DNA of 64,000 nt, from assembly GCF_004919085.1 (NCBI RefSeq), contig NZ_STGL01000003.1, positions 310,001-374,000 of the forward strand. Direction: 5' to 3'. The number at the start of each line of letters is the position of its first letter. Within the stretch, counting starts at the first letter, position 1. A model generated the notes under the pieces. It had not been told where the DNA came from and did no database searches. It saw nothing but the letters and a program-made list of their open reading frames with translations. The DNA comes from Nocardioides sp. GY 10127 (GTDB lineage: Bacteria > Actinomycetota > Actinomycetes > Propionibacteriales > Nocardioidaceae). Positions 9,743 through 16,892 of the stretch are shown here, piece after piece. The position numbers and the translations under genes were made by a program.

Positions 9743-10378
9743 ATGACCACCACCACACCCGCCACCCGCACCGTCGGCATCCTCGCCTTCGACGAGATGG
9801 AGGTCCTCGACCACGCAGGCCCCTACGAGGTCTTCAACGTCGCCGGGGACCTCGCCGAGGAGGCGGGCGGGGTGCGCGCCTACCGGGTCGTGTCGATCGG
9901 TGTCACCACCGGCGCCGGCACCCCCGAGGGTCGCGTGACCGGACGCGGTGGCTTCACCGTCCTGCCCGACCACACGCTCGCCGACGCACCGGCCGTCGAC
10001 CTCCTCGTGGTGCCGGGAGGCGCGGGGACGCGGGCCCTGCTGGGCGACGACACGCTGGCGGCCTTCCTGCGCGAGCGCGCGGGGCAGGTCGAGGGGCTGC
10101 TGGGCGTCTGCACCGGCGCGCTCCTGCTCGCCTCCGCGGGGCTCCTCGCCGGCCGCCGCGCGGTCACCCACCACCTGGCCTCGGCCGAGCTGGCTGCGCT
10201 CGAGCCGGAGGTGGAGGTCGTCGAGGGGCGGCGGTTCGTCCGCACGAGCGAGCGGACGTGGACCTCCGGCGGCATCTCAGCCGGGATCGACCTGGCCCTG
10301 CACGTGGTCGAGGAGCTCAGCGGTCGGGCCCTGCGCGACGCCGTGGTCGACGAGATGGAGTGGGGCTGGGGCTCCTGA
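9743..10378 (+). CDS. DJ-1/PfpI (ThiJ) family protein, class I glutamine amidotransferase-like
   Basis: 211 residues. The fold begins VGILAFDEMEVLDHAGPYEVF, carrying the conserved acidic residues, and the nucleophile elbow is GVCTGALLLASAGLL, where Cys follows Val and precedes Thr-Gly as in the isonitrile hydratase / AraC-type DJ-1 branch. The motifs LLVVPGGAGTR and VTHHLA also fit that branch. No C-terminal AraC helix-turn-helix is present. Substrate unknown: isonitrile hydratase, glyoxalase or chaperone roles are all possible. GAGGAT followed by 6 nt and then ATG suggests either a leaderless start or a weak ribosome site. It is divergent from adnA. Confidence 0.8.
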   Translation: MTTTTPATRTVGILAFDEMEVLDHAGPYEVFNVAGDLAEEAGGVRAYRVVSIGVTTGAGTPEGRVTGRGGFTVLPDHTLADAPAVDLLVVPGGAGTRALLGDDTLAAFLRERAGQVEGLLGVCTGALLLASAGLLAGRRAVTHHLASAELAALEPEVEVVEGRRFVRTSERTWTSGGISAGIDLALHVVEELSGRALRDAVVDEMEWGWGS

Positions 10379-10443
10379 GGCGACTCGCGGTCCTGGGCCC
10401 GGCGGCACCGCACCGACATCGCCCTCGAGGCACTCACCTCTGA

Positions 10444-10544
10444 GCACTCGGCAGTGGGCCCCGGGCGGGCCCCACTACCGACGGCAGCGAACCTGCTCGG
10501 CCCCACACGGTAGTCGGGCCCGGGTGGGCCCCACTGCCGAGTGC
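10444..10544. repeat. Long imperfect palindrome (37-nt arms, 27-nt loop) between convergent genes
   Basis: Arms 10444-10480 and 10508-10544 pair symmetrically. The outer 15 nt are perfectly complementary and the inner 7 nt (ACTACCG / CGGTAGT) are too, with about 5 mismatches overall. It lies in the 267-bp space between the DJ-1 gene end and the cupin gene end. It may be a bidirectional terminator, a REP-like hairpin or a small inverted-repeat (MITE-like) element. No coding capacity seen. Confidence 0.8.
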
Positions 10545-10645
10545 GCGGGAGGTGGCCCTGCCTCGGCGGCGCGAGGGCAGTCGGCCGCCCAGACCGAGCT
10601 CCGCACCCATCTCCCCCGGGTCCGTCTCGGCGCGCGGGCGGGTGC

Positions 10646-11074
10646 TCAGGCGAGCTCGAAGTCGTCGAAGTCGAAGCCGGGCGAGACCAGGCAGGAGACG
10701 AGCGCGTCGGCGTCCGACGGCACCGTCCGCTGCCACTCGTCGGCCGGGACGAGCACCTGCCCCTCCTCGCCGGCCGCGACGTGGGTGCCGACGAGGACGA
10801 CCGGGCCGGCCTCGTCCGGCCGCTCCCCCGTGCCGCCCCGCTGGAGAGCGACCGTGCCGGTGTGCGCGAGCCAGGTCTCGTCGCTGCTCACCCGGTGCCA
10901 GGCGGAGGCCTCCCCTGCCTGGAGGAGGAACCAGATGAGCGTGGCCGTGGGGCGCACGCGTCCGTCCGGGAGCGTCACCTCCACCGGGCTGCGCCACGTC
11001 TGGCGGTACCAGCCGCCCTCCGGGTGCCCGGCGAGGGCAAGTGTCCGGACCAGGGGGTGCGTCGAGGCGTCCAC
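10646..11074 (-). CDS. Cupin DUF985 family protein
   Basis: 142 residues that look like a single-domain cupin of the DUF985 family: LAGHPEGGWYRQTWRS near the start, then IWFLLQAG, AWHRVSSDETW (the cupin His motif) and a late LVSCLVSPGFDFDDFEL. Members are small beta-barrels of mostly unknown function; a sugar-epimerase-like role has been proposed. The GTG at 11072-11074 has CATCAT exactly 6 nt upstream, suggesting a leaderless start, and diverges from the AIM24 gene with only 17 bp between the start codons. Confidence 0.85.
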   Translation of the reverse strand: MDASTHPLVRTLALAGHPEGGWYRQTWRSPVEVTLPDGRVRPTATLIWFLLQAGEASAWHRVSSDETWLAHTGTVALQRGGTGERPDEAGPVVLVGTHVAAGEEGQVLVPADEWQRTVPSDADALVSCLVSPGFDFDDFELA

Positions 11075-11091
11075 CGGTTCATGATGCGAGC
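11075..11091. promoter_or_regulatory. 17-bp divergent promoter with interlocked -10 boxes
   Basis: On the plus strand CATGAT (11080-11085) is followed by 6 nt and the GTG of the AIM24 gene. On the minus strand CATCAT (complement of 11081-11086) is followed by 6 nt and the GTG of the cupin gene. The two -10 boxes share the same five base pairs, so both genes would be leaderless and presumably mutually exclusive for polymerase binding. Confidence 0.55.
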
Positions 11092-11769
11092 GTGCAGACC
11101 GAGATCATGTACCGACCCGCTTACGCCGCCGCTCGACTCCAGCTCGCGGCCGGCGAGACCGTCCGCGCGGAGGCCGGCGCCATGCTCGCCATGTCCGGCG
11201 TGGAGATCCAGACCTCCACCCAGGGCGGGCTGCTCAAGGGCCTGCGCCGCGCGGTCCTGGGCGGAGAGTCCTTCTTCATGAACACCTTCACCGCCCAGCA
11301 CGACGGGGCCGAGCTCTACGTCGCCCCGGCGCTTCCCGGCGACATGGTGTCGTGGCAGGTGGACCACCCGCTGCTCGTCACCTCCGGCTGCTACGTGGCC
11401 TCCTCGGCGGGCGTCGAGGTCGACACCTCGTGGGGCGGCGCGAAGACCTTCTTCTCCCGCGAGGGCTTCTTCCTCCTGCGCATCACCGGCCCGGGCGACG
11501 TGGTGCTCAGCTCCTACGGCGCGATCCACGCCGTCGACATCGAGCCGGGCCGCACCTTCACCGTGGACACCGGCCACCTCGTCGCCTGGAGCGAGGGGAT
11601 GCAGTACGGCGTGCGCAAGGTGGGCGGCTGGAAGTCGACCCTCTTCAGCGGCGAGGGCCTGGTGACCGACTTCGTCGGCCCTGGTCGGCTCTACCTCCAG
11701 ACGCGCAGCCAGGACGCGTTCCTGTCCTGGCTCATCCCGCAGCTGCCGCAGCCGTCGAACAACGGCTGA
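11092..11769 (+). CDS. AIM24 family protein (TIGR00266-like)
   Basis: 225 residues of the AIM24 beta-helix family: ETVRAEAGAMLAMS near residue 20, GGLLKGLRRAVLGGESFF, DMVSWQVDHPLLV and a conserved LFSGEGLVTDFVGPGRLYLQTR near the end. Bacterial members are cytoplasmic or membrane-associated proteins of unknown biochemical role; the mitochondrial homologue helps maintain the MICOS/respiratory complex. The GTG at 11092-11094 is preferred because of the -10 box 6 nt upstream; an internal ATG at 11107 is an alternative. The C-terminus is clean. Confidence 0.85.
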   Translation: MQTEIMYRPAYAAARLQLAAGETVRAEAGAMLAMSGVEIQTSTQGGLLKGLRRAVLGGESFFMNTFTAQHDGAELYVAPALPGDMVSWQVDHPLLVTSGCYVASSAGVEVDTSWGGAKTFFSREGFFLLRITGPGDVVLSSYGAIHAVDIEPGRTFTVDTGHLVAWSEGMQYGVRKVGGWKSTLFSGEGLVTDFVGPGRLYLQTRSQDAFLSWLIPQLPQPSNNG

Positions 11770-11787
11770 GCGGTCGGCGCCGGGCGC

Positions 11788-12492
11788 TCAGACCGCCGGA
11801 CGCTCGTTGTAGACGCCCGCGCGCTCCTGGCCGGAGAGCCCGGCGATCGCGTCCATCACCTCGTCGGTGAGGACGCGGCGGGCCTTGCCCAGCGGCACGC
11901 CCTCGAACCGGTCCCCCGGGACGATCGGCGCGCCGAACCGGACGGTCACGTGCACCAGCCGCGGCAGGGTCGAGCCGACGGGCTGGAGCTTCTCCGTGCC
12001 GATCAGCCCGACGGGGACGACGGGCGCGCCGGCCGTCAGCGCCAGGTGGGCGACACCGGTGCGACCGCGGTACAGGCGGCCGTCGCGCGAGCGGGTGCCC
12101 TCGGGGTACAGCCCGAACGCCTCGCCCCGCTGCAGCACCTCCAGCGCGGTGTCGAGGCTGGTCAGCGCGGCGCGCGGGTCGTCGCGGTCGACCGGCAGCA
12201 TGCCGAGGCCGGCGAACCACGCGCGGCTCAGCGCGCCCTTGACCCCGGAGCCCGTGAAGTAGTCCGACTTGGCGAGGAAGACGACCTTCCTGGGCACCAC
12301 GCACGGGATGACGACCGAGTCGACGAAGCTGAGGTGGTTGCTCGCGAGCACGACCGGACCGCTGGTCGGCACGTTCTCCAGGCCCTCGACCGTCGGGCGC
12401 CACACGGCCCGCGCCAGCGGCGGCACGACGGCGTGCAGGCTCCGGTACAGGCGGTCGGAGTCCGTTCCCTGGGTCCCCTGGTCCTCGCTCAC
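11788..12492 (-). CDS. 1-acyl-sn-glycerol-3-phosphate acyltransferase (PlsC-like)
   Basis: 234 residues with the acyltransferase blocks in order: NHLSFVD (H-X4-D catalytic motif, near residue 54), VFLAKSDYF, GMLPVDRDD and YPEGTRSRDG (substrate phosphate binding), followed by VPVGLIGTE. Such enzymes transfer a fatty acyl group to lysophosphatidate at the inner membrane. Paralogues are common in actinobacteria, so the exact substrate is uncertain. The GTG at 12490-12492 has CAGACT 6 nt upstream, consistent with a leaderless mRNA. It is convergent with AIM24 (18 bp apart). Confidence 0.88.
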   Translation of the reverse strand: MSEDQGTQGTDSDRLYRSLHAVVPPLARAVWRPTVEGLENVPTSGPVVLASNHLSFVDSVVIPCVVPRKVVFLAKSDYFTGSGVKGALSRAWFAGLGMLPVDRDDPRAALTSLDTALEVLQRGEAFGLYPEGTRSRDGRLYRGRTGVAHLALTAGAPVVPVGLIGTEKLQPVGSTLPRLVHVTVRFGAPIVPGDRFEGVPLGKARRVLTDEVMDAIAGLSGQERAGVYNERPAV

Positions 12493-12540
12493 GGGGCCAG
12501 TCTGGTGGTTACCCGTCGGTCGTGGAGAACCGGTCCAGCC

Positions 12541-12632
12541 TCCTGCACAGGACGGGCCCGTCCCTCCACACCCCGAGGCGGTTACACACAGGCTCGTGCA
12601 CAGGTTCTTCCACAGGTTGTGCACACGCCCGG
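12541..12632. promoter_or_regulatory. Cluster of DnaA-box-like CACA repeats
   Basis: The gap between the PP2C-type gene end and plsC holds at least five (T/C)CACA or GCACA words in 90 bp. TTGTGCACA (near 12617) differs by one base from the high-GC DnaA box TTGTCCACA, and TCGTGCACA and TCTTCCACA lie close by. Two copies of CACAGGTT sit 12 bp apart. Functional binding is inference only. Confidence 0.35.
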
Positions 12633-14210
12633 TCAGCCGGAGAGGGGTCGCGGCCGCACCGCGAGCAGCACCACGTCGTCCTCGTGCCCGGCGACCTGCT
12701 CGAGGAGCGCGGTGCACACGGCCTCCGGGCCGTCGCCCGCGTACCGCGCGAGCGCCCCGGCGAGCCACTGGACGCCCGCGTCGATCTGCCGGTCCCGGCG
12801 CTCCACCAGGCCGTCGCTGTAGAGCAGCACCGTGTCCCCCGGCGCCAGCTCGACGCGGTGGTCGGAGCGCACCGCGGAGGGCTCGACGCCCAGGAGGACG
12901 TCACCCGGCGCGTCCAGCACCTCCACCGCCCCGTCGGCGCGGAGCACCAGCGGCGGCGGGTGCCCGGCGTTGCACCAGTGCAGGAGGTAGCCGTCCGGGC
13001 CCTGCTCCTCCAGGACCCCGACCACGCTCGTGGCGACCACAGGCACCCCGAGGCCGTCCATGGCCCGGTCGAGGTCGCCCAGCACCTGCGAGGGCAGCCA
13101 GGCGTCGCCCGCGTAGGCCACGCCGCGGACGAGGTTGCGCAGCTGCCCCATCACCGCCGCCGCGTGCTGGTCGTGGCCGGCCACGTCCCCGACCACCAGC
13201 GCGACCGCGCCGTCGGGCAGACCGAAGGCGTCGTACCAGTCGCCGCCCACCGCGGACTCCACGCTGGCGGGCTCGTAGCGCACGGCGACCTCCACCTCCT
13301 GGGTGACCTGCGGCTTGGTCAGCAGGCTGCGCTGGAGCGCCTCGGAGATGCGCCGCTCGGAGTCCCGCACGAGCACCGCGTCCAAGGCCGTGCCCAGGGT
13401 GGTGGCCACGGAGCTGACGAACATCCGGTAGTCGTCGTCGACGGGCAGGCGCGGGTCGAGCCGGACGACGAGCCGCCGCGGCGTCGCGCGAGGGTGCTGG
13501 GTCGGCACGTCGATGCTCGCGCGCCGGCCCCGGCCCGGCGGGGCGGGCTCGACCACCAGCCCGATCTCCCCGACCGCGCCCTCGGTGATCGAGACCTCGG
13601 CGAGGTCGTCCGGCGCCGTGGCGGCGAGGCCGGCGACGGCGCGGCGCAGGAGCGACCGCTCGCTGGTGGCGTCGGCCAGGTCGCGCTGGAGCGCGGTGAG
13701 GGCCAGCGTCCGGCGTCGGCGGAGCACCGTCGCCGTGGTCTCGCTGGCGACCACGAGGACCCCGGAGACGGCGTCCCCCGGGCCGCGCACCGGGGAGCAG
13801 GAGAAGGTGAACCAGCACTGCTCCACGTAGCCGCTGCGCTCCAGCGGCACGAGCGCGTCCTCGGCCCAGGTGGCGCCCAGGCCCGCGAAGGCGTGCTCGA
13901 TGTGCGGGCCCACGTCGTCCCACGCCTCGGTGAAGGTGAGGGGGTACGGACGCCCGAGGGCCGCCGGGTGGGCCGAGCCCACCACCCGCGAGTAGGCCTC
14001 GTTGTAGAGCAGGACGAGGTCGGGCCCCCAGCACAGGGACGCCGGGAAGCGCGTGCCCAGCACGAGGTCCAGGGCGTGGTCCAGCTCCGGCGGCCAGGTC
14101 TCCGGGGAGCCCAGGGTCGTCGACTCCCAGTCGACGGCCGCGTAGGCGGGCCCCAGGACCGGGCCGGCGTGGTCGACGATCCGCTCGAGGCGGGTCCGGG
14201 CGCTGGTCAC
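12633..14210 (-). CDS. PAS-like sensor with SpoIIE/PP2C-type serine phosphatase domain (RsbU-like)
   Basis: 525 residues. The N-terminal ~150 residues look PAS-like (LYNEAYSRVVGSAHPAALG, then WFTFSCSPV and VLVVASETT), followed by a GAF-like middle and a C-terminal SpoIIE phosphatase (from about 320: GGDWYDAF, VVGDVAGHD, WCNAGHPPPLVL, LLYSDGLVERRD), with the Asp residues that bind two metals. By family it dephosphorylates an anti-anti-sigma protein in a partner-switching stress pathway; no RsbV/RsbW genes are nearby, so the partner is unknown. The GTG at 14208-14210 has GAGGAT 6 nt upstream. No membrane segments were seen, so the sensor is probably cytoplasmic. Confidence 0.88.
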   Translation of the reverse strand: MTSARTRLERIVDHAGPVLGPAYAAVDWESTTLGSPETWPPELDHALDLVLGTRFPASLCWGPDLVLLYNEAYSRVVGSAHPAALGRPYPLTFTEAWDDVGPHIEHAFAGLGATWAEDALVPLERSGYVEQCWFTFSCSPVRGPGDAVSGVLVVASETTATVLRRRRTLALTALQRDLADATSERSLLRRAVAGLAATAPDDLAEVSITEGAVGEIGLVVEPAPPGRGRRASIDVPTQHPRATPRRLVVRLDPRLPVDDDYRMFVSSVATTLGTALDAVLVRDSERRISEALQRSLLTKPQVTQEVEVAVRYEPASVESAVGGDWYDAFGLPDGAVALVVGDVAGHDQHAAAVMGQLRNLVRGVAYAGDAWLPSQVLGDLDRAMDGLGVPVVATSVVGVLEEQGPDGYLLHWCNAGHPPPLVLRADGAVEVLDAPGDVLLGVEPSAVRSDHRVELAPGDTVLLYSDGLVERRDRQIDAGVQWLAGALARYAGDGPEAVCTALLEQVAGHEDDVVLLAVRPRPLSG

Positions 14211-14260
14211 CGCACCATCCTCGCCCGTGCCGCCGCCTCGCGTGGCGGGTTCGGGCAGCC

Positions 14261-14647
14261 TCACCCGGCAGCCCCCGGTGCCGGCGCGGCGGGCGTGGCC
14301 GGGAGCACGGCCCCCACCGGCAGCACGGGCAGTACGGGCAGCACGGGCAGCACGGGCTCGACGAAGGCCGCGGCCATGTCGACGCGGCCACCGGCGCGCA
14401 GCGGGGTGCCCTCGTCGCCGTAGGCCCGGCGGGCGCGCTCGCCGTGGCTCGGCGGGAGGCTGCCGTCCGACCTCACCACCCGCCACCACGGCACACCGCC
14501 ACCGTGCTCGGCCATGACCGCGCCCACGCGGCGGGGCCCGAAGCGGCCCACCGCCTCGGCGATCGCGCCGTAGGTGGTCACGTGGCCGGGCGGCACCGAC
14601 TCGGCGGCGAGCAGCACCTGCTCGACGTAGTCCTCGGGGTGCTGCAC
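14261..14647 (-). CDS. MGMT-family alkyltransferase-like protein (ATL), no catalytic Cys
   Basis: 128 residues. The DNA-binding domain of O6-alkylguanine alkyltransferase is recognisable (PPGHVTTYGAIAEAVG, then PRRVGAVMAEHGGGVPWWRVVRSDG), but the active-site PCHR is replaced by PWWR, so it cannot transfer alkyl groups. ATL proteins bind O6-alkylguanine and hand it to nucleotide excision repair. The last ~35 residues are atypical: a Pro-Val-Leu tail encoded by 9-bp tandem repeats. GTG start at 14645-14647 with a GGAGG site upstream. Mycobacteria have a similar protein at this location (Rv3204, from memory). Confidence 0.87.
   Translation of the reverse strand: MQHPEDYVEQVLLAAESVPPGHVTTYGAIAEAVGRFGPRRVGAVMAEHGGGVPWWRVVRSDGSLPPSHGERARRAYGDEGTPLRAGGRVDMAAAFVEPVLPVLPVLPVLPVGAVLPATPAAPAPGAAG
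14319..14354. repeat. Four 9-bp tandem repeats in the ATL C-terminus
   Basis: Four copies of GGCAGCACG (one with a T substitution) encode repeated Leu-Pro-Val on the minus strand. Copy-number change would keep frame. Confidence 0.9.
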
Positions 14648-14684
14648 CGGTGTCCTCCGCTCTGCCTGCGTGTCCCTCCCGACG

Positions 14685-15647
14685 CTAGCCGGTCGCGCCG
14701 AGCAGACCGGCCGCGGCGGCCGGCGCCACGCCCGTGAAGGGCTCGGTGCCGGGCACGAGCCGGAGACCGGCGGGCGCGCCGTGGGCGGCGGCCCAGTCGA
14801 GCGCCCGGGCCAGGGCGGAGACCCCGTTGCTGCCCGGCACGGGCAGCACCGCGAGCGTGGAGAGGGTGCCGACGGCCCGGCCCTCGGCGTCGAGGAACCC
14901 GGAGCCGGAGTCGCCGGGGACGCCGGGGGTCGCGGTCATCACCTCGAGGGTCCAGCCCCGGGTGCTCGGGTCGGGCGCGAGGACCTGCCCGGTGCGCGGG
15001 GAGAGCGGGTTCTGCCCGGCCCGCAGCGACGAGGCCCCGTAGGAGAAGACGGCGTCGCCCTCGGCCGGGGCCGCGCCCAGGCCGGTCGGCCCGCCCCACA
15101 CGGGCACGGAGGGGTTCACGTGGGCCACCGCGGCGGTGGGCAGGCGCACGAGGGCGAGGTCGTTGCCGGCGCAGGCGGCCGCGTCGTCCCCACCGGACGC
15201 CTGCATCGCCCGCCAGGACGACCACGCCAGGCGTCCGCGGGCCAGCGTCGTCCCCCCGGTGAGCAGCGAGCCGCCGGAGGCGACGCGCACACGCGTCCCG
15301 TAGCGGTAGGTCCGCACCGTGCAGCCGTCGGTGTCGGTGCTCTCCCCGCCGGCGGCGCAGTGCGCGGCGTAGCCGAGGTACACGTGGCCGGCGGCATCCG
15401 TGAGCACGAAGGACGCCGTGCACTGGGCGCCGCGCGTGTACAGCTGGACGCCGGGGGTGATGGTCGCGTCGGCCACCGGTGCCCAGGTGGTGACCCGCCG
15501 GTGCTCGGTGGTCCGCTGCGCCACCGAGCCCGACGCCCGCGCGGGGCTGCCGGCCAGGGCCAGCAGGGCCACGACGAGCAGCAGGACACCGGGAGCCACG
15601 AGGGCTGTCGAGGCGGACGCGGGGCGGCGGAGCGGGCGTGGGGACAT
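14685..15647 (-). CDS. Secreted trypsin-like (S1) serine protease 1
   Basis: 320 residues with a signal peptide (Arg-rich start, hydrophobic 15-32, ARA cleavage site near 38). Catalytic triad: His96 in YAAHCA, Asp163 in NDLALVRL, Ser247 in GDSGSGF. Cysteine pairs around His96 and near 109 and 159 fit extracellular disulfides. The protein resembles actinobacterial S1 proteases with no long pro-region. The second copy lies 65 bp upstream; they share the TITPGVQ, GAQCTA, YAAHCA, NPSVP, SSLRAG and PGTEPFT blocks, so they arose by tandem duplication. Likely exported by Sec and secreted or wall-associated. A Pro/Ala/Gly C-terminal tail ends ATG. Confidence 0.9.
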   Translation of the reverse strand: MSPRPLRRPASASTALVAPGVLLLVVALLALAGSPARASGSVAQRTTEHRRVTTWAPVADATITPGVQLYTRGAQCTASFVLTDAAGHVYLGYAAHCAAGGESTDTDGCTVRTYRYGTRVRVASGGSLLTGGTTLARGRLAWSSWRAMQASGGDDAAACAGNDLALVRLPTAAVAHVNPSVPVWGGPTGLGAAPAEGDAVFSYGASSLRAGQNPLSPRTGQVLAPDPSTRGWTLEVMTATPGVPGDSGSGFLDAEGRAVGTLSTLAVLPVPGSNGVSALARALDWAAAHGAPAGLRLVPGTEPFTGVAPAAAAGLLGATG

Positions 15648-15712
15648 GCCCGCTCAACGACCCCGCGGCGCCCCGGGCTACGGCTCCCGGTCCCGCTGCG
15701 GAACGGGATGCC

Positions 15713-16672
15713 TCAGAGCACGGGTGTGAACGGCTCGGTGCCGGGGACCAGGGCGAGACCGGCGATCCCCGCGTGCTGCCGGGCGTAGGCCAGCTCGTGG
15801 GAGAGGTTACCGATGCCGTTGGAGCCGGCCAGGGGCGCGAGCGCCACCGTGGACAGCGTGCCCAGCGCGGCGCCGTCGGCGTCGAGGAAGCCGGACCCGG
15901 AGTCCCCCGGGATGCCGGGGGTGACGGTGTAGACGGTGTGCGACCAGCCGCCGTCGGTGGAGGCCAGCACGGTGCCCACCTTGGGCGAGAGGGCGGAGGC
16001 CCCCGCGCGCAGCGAGCTGTTGCCGTAGCTGGACACCTGCTCGCCGGCGTCCGCGCCGCCCGAGGCCAGGGCCGTGGGGCCGCCGAAGAACGGCACGCTC
16101 GGGTTCACGTCGGCCACCGAGGCCGGGTCCACCCGCACGAGCGCGAGGTCGTTGTAGGCGCAGGTCTCCGGGTCGTCCTCCCCCGCGTCGGCCATGGCGA
16201 GCCACGAGGAGTAGGCGAGCGTCCCGGTGCCGAGCGTCTCGCCGGAGGTCACCAGCGAGCCGCCGGAGACGAACTCGACCGGCGTGCCCAGCGGCAGCGA
16301 CGCGGTCGAGCACCCGTCGGTGTCCGTGGAGGAGCCGGTGCCGGCGCAGTGCGCGGCGTAGCCGACGTAGACGTCGCCGGCGGCGTCGGTGTAGACGAAG
16401 TTGGCGGTGCACTGGGCGCCCTCGGTGTACATCTGGACGCCGGGCGTGATCGTCGCCGAGTCGGCGTCCGCCCAGGTGGGTGCCGCGGCGGGTGCCGCGT
16501 CGGGTGCCGCGTCGGCGCGGGCCGCGGACGACACCCCGCCGATGACGGCCGCCGCCGTCGCCAGGATCGCCACGGCGCCCAGCGCCACCGGGGTCCGACG
16601 GTCCCGACCCACGCAGGCGACCCTCACCGCTCCGGTGCCTTCATCGGTGCTGCGTCGCGTGGTGCTGCTCAT
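15713..16672 (-). CDS. Secreted trypsin-like (S1) serine protease 2
   Basis: 319 residues, paralogue of the neighbouring gene. N-terminal hydrophobic segment (about 30-48), probable cleavage ARA near 53, an Ala/Pro-rich spacer, then the protease domain: His108 in YAAHCA, Asp175 in NDLALVRV, Ser258 in GDSGSGF. It ends PGTEPFTPVL without the extra tail of copy 1. The ATG at 16670-16672 has GGGAG 7 nt upstream, so it probably heads a two-gene transcript. The primary specificity pocket cannot be assigned with confidence. A separate terminator (16806-16842) isolates it from moeZ. Confidence 0.9.
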   Translation of the reverse strand: MSSTTRRSTDEGTGAVRVACVGRDRRTPVALGAVAILATAAAVIGGVSSAARADAAPDAAPAAAPTWADADSATITPGVQMYTEGAQCTANFVYTDAAGDVYVGYAAHCAGTGSSTDTDGCSTASLPLGTPVEFVSGGSLVTSGETLGTGTLAYSSWLAMADAGEDDPETCAYNDLALVRVDPASVADVNPSVPFFGGPTALASGGADAGEQVSSYGNSSLRAGASALSPKVGTVLASTDGGWSHTVYTVTPGIPGDSGSGFLDADGAALGTLSTVALAPLAGSNGIGNLSHELAYARQHAGIAGLALVPGTEPFTPVL

Positions 16673-16805
16673 CGAGGACTCCCTCGGTCGCGGGGCCGCG
16701 CCGAGTCGGCAGCCCCTCGTCCCAGGGCTCAACGAGGTGGTCTGGTCCAGGTCACGCCGGCCGCCCCGACGGCCCATGGTCAGGAGCCGGTCCGCGGCGA
16801 GACGA

Positions 16806-16842
16806 CACCGCCCCGCCCGAGCAGTGCTCGAGCGGGGCGGTG
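16806..16842 (-). terminator. Terminator hairpin downstream of moeZ
   Basis: Perfect 11-bp stem (16806-16816 with 16832-16842), with a nested CGAGCA/TGCTCG pairing in the loop, 50 bp past the moeZ stop. The gap 16673-16892 otherwise shows only the leader of protease 2. Confidence 0.7.
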
Positions 16843-16892
16843 GACGCGGGGTCGCGCCGGGCGGGAGCCGGCGGGACCGCGCGAGGGATGCC

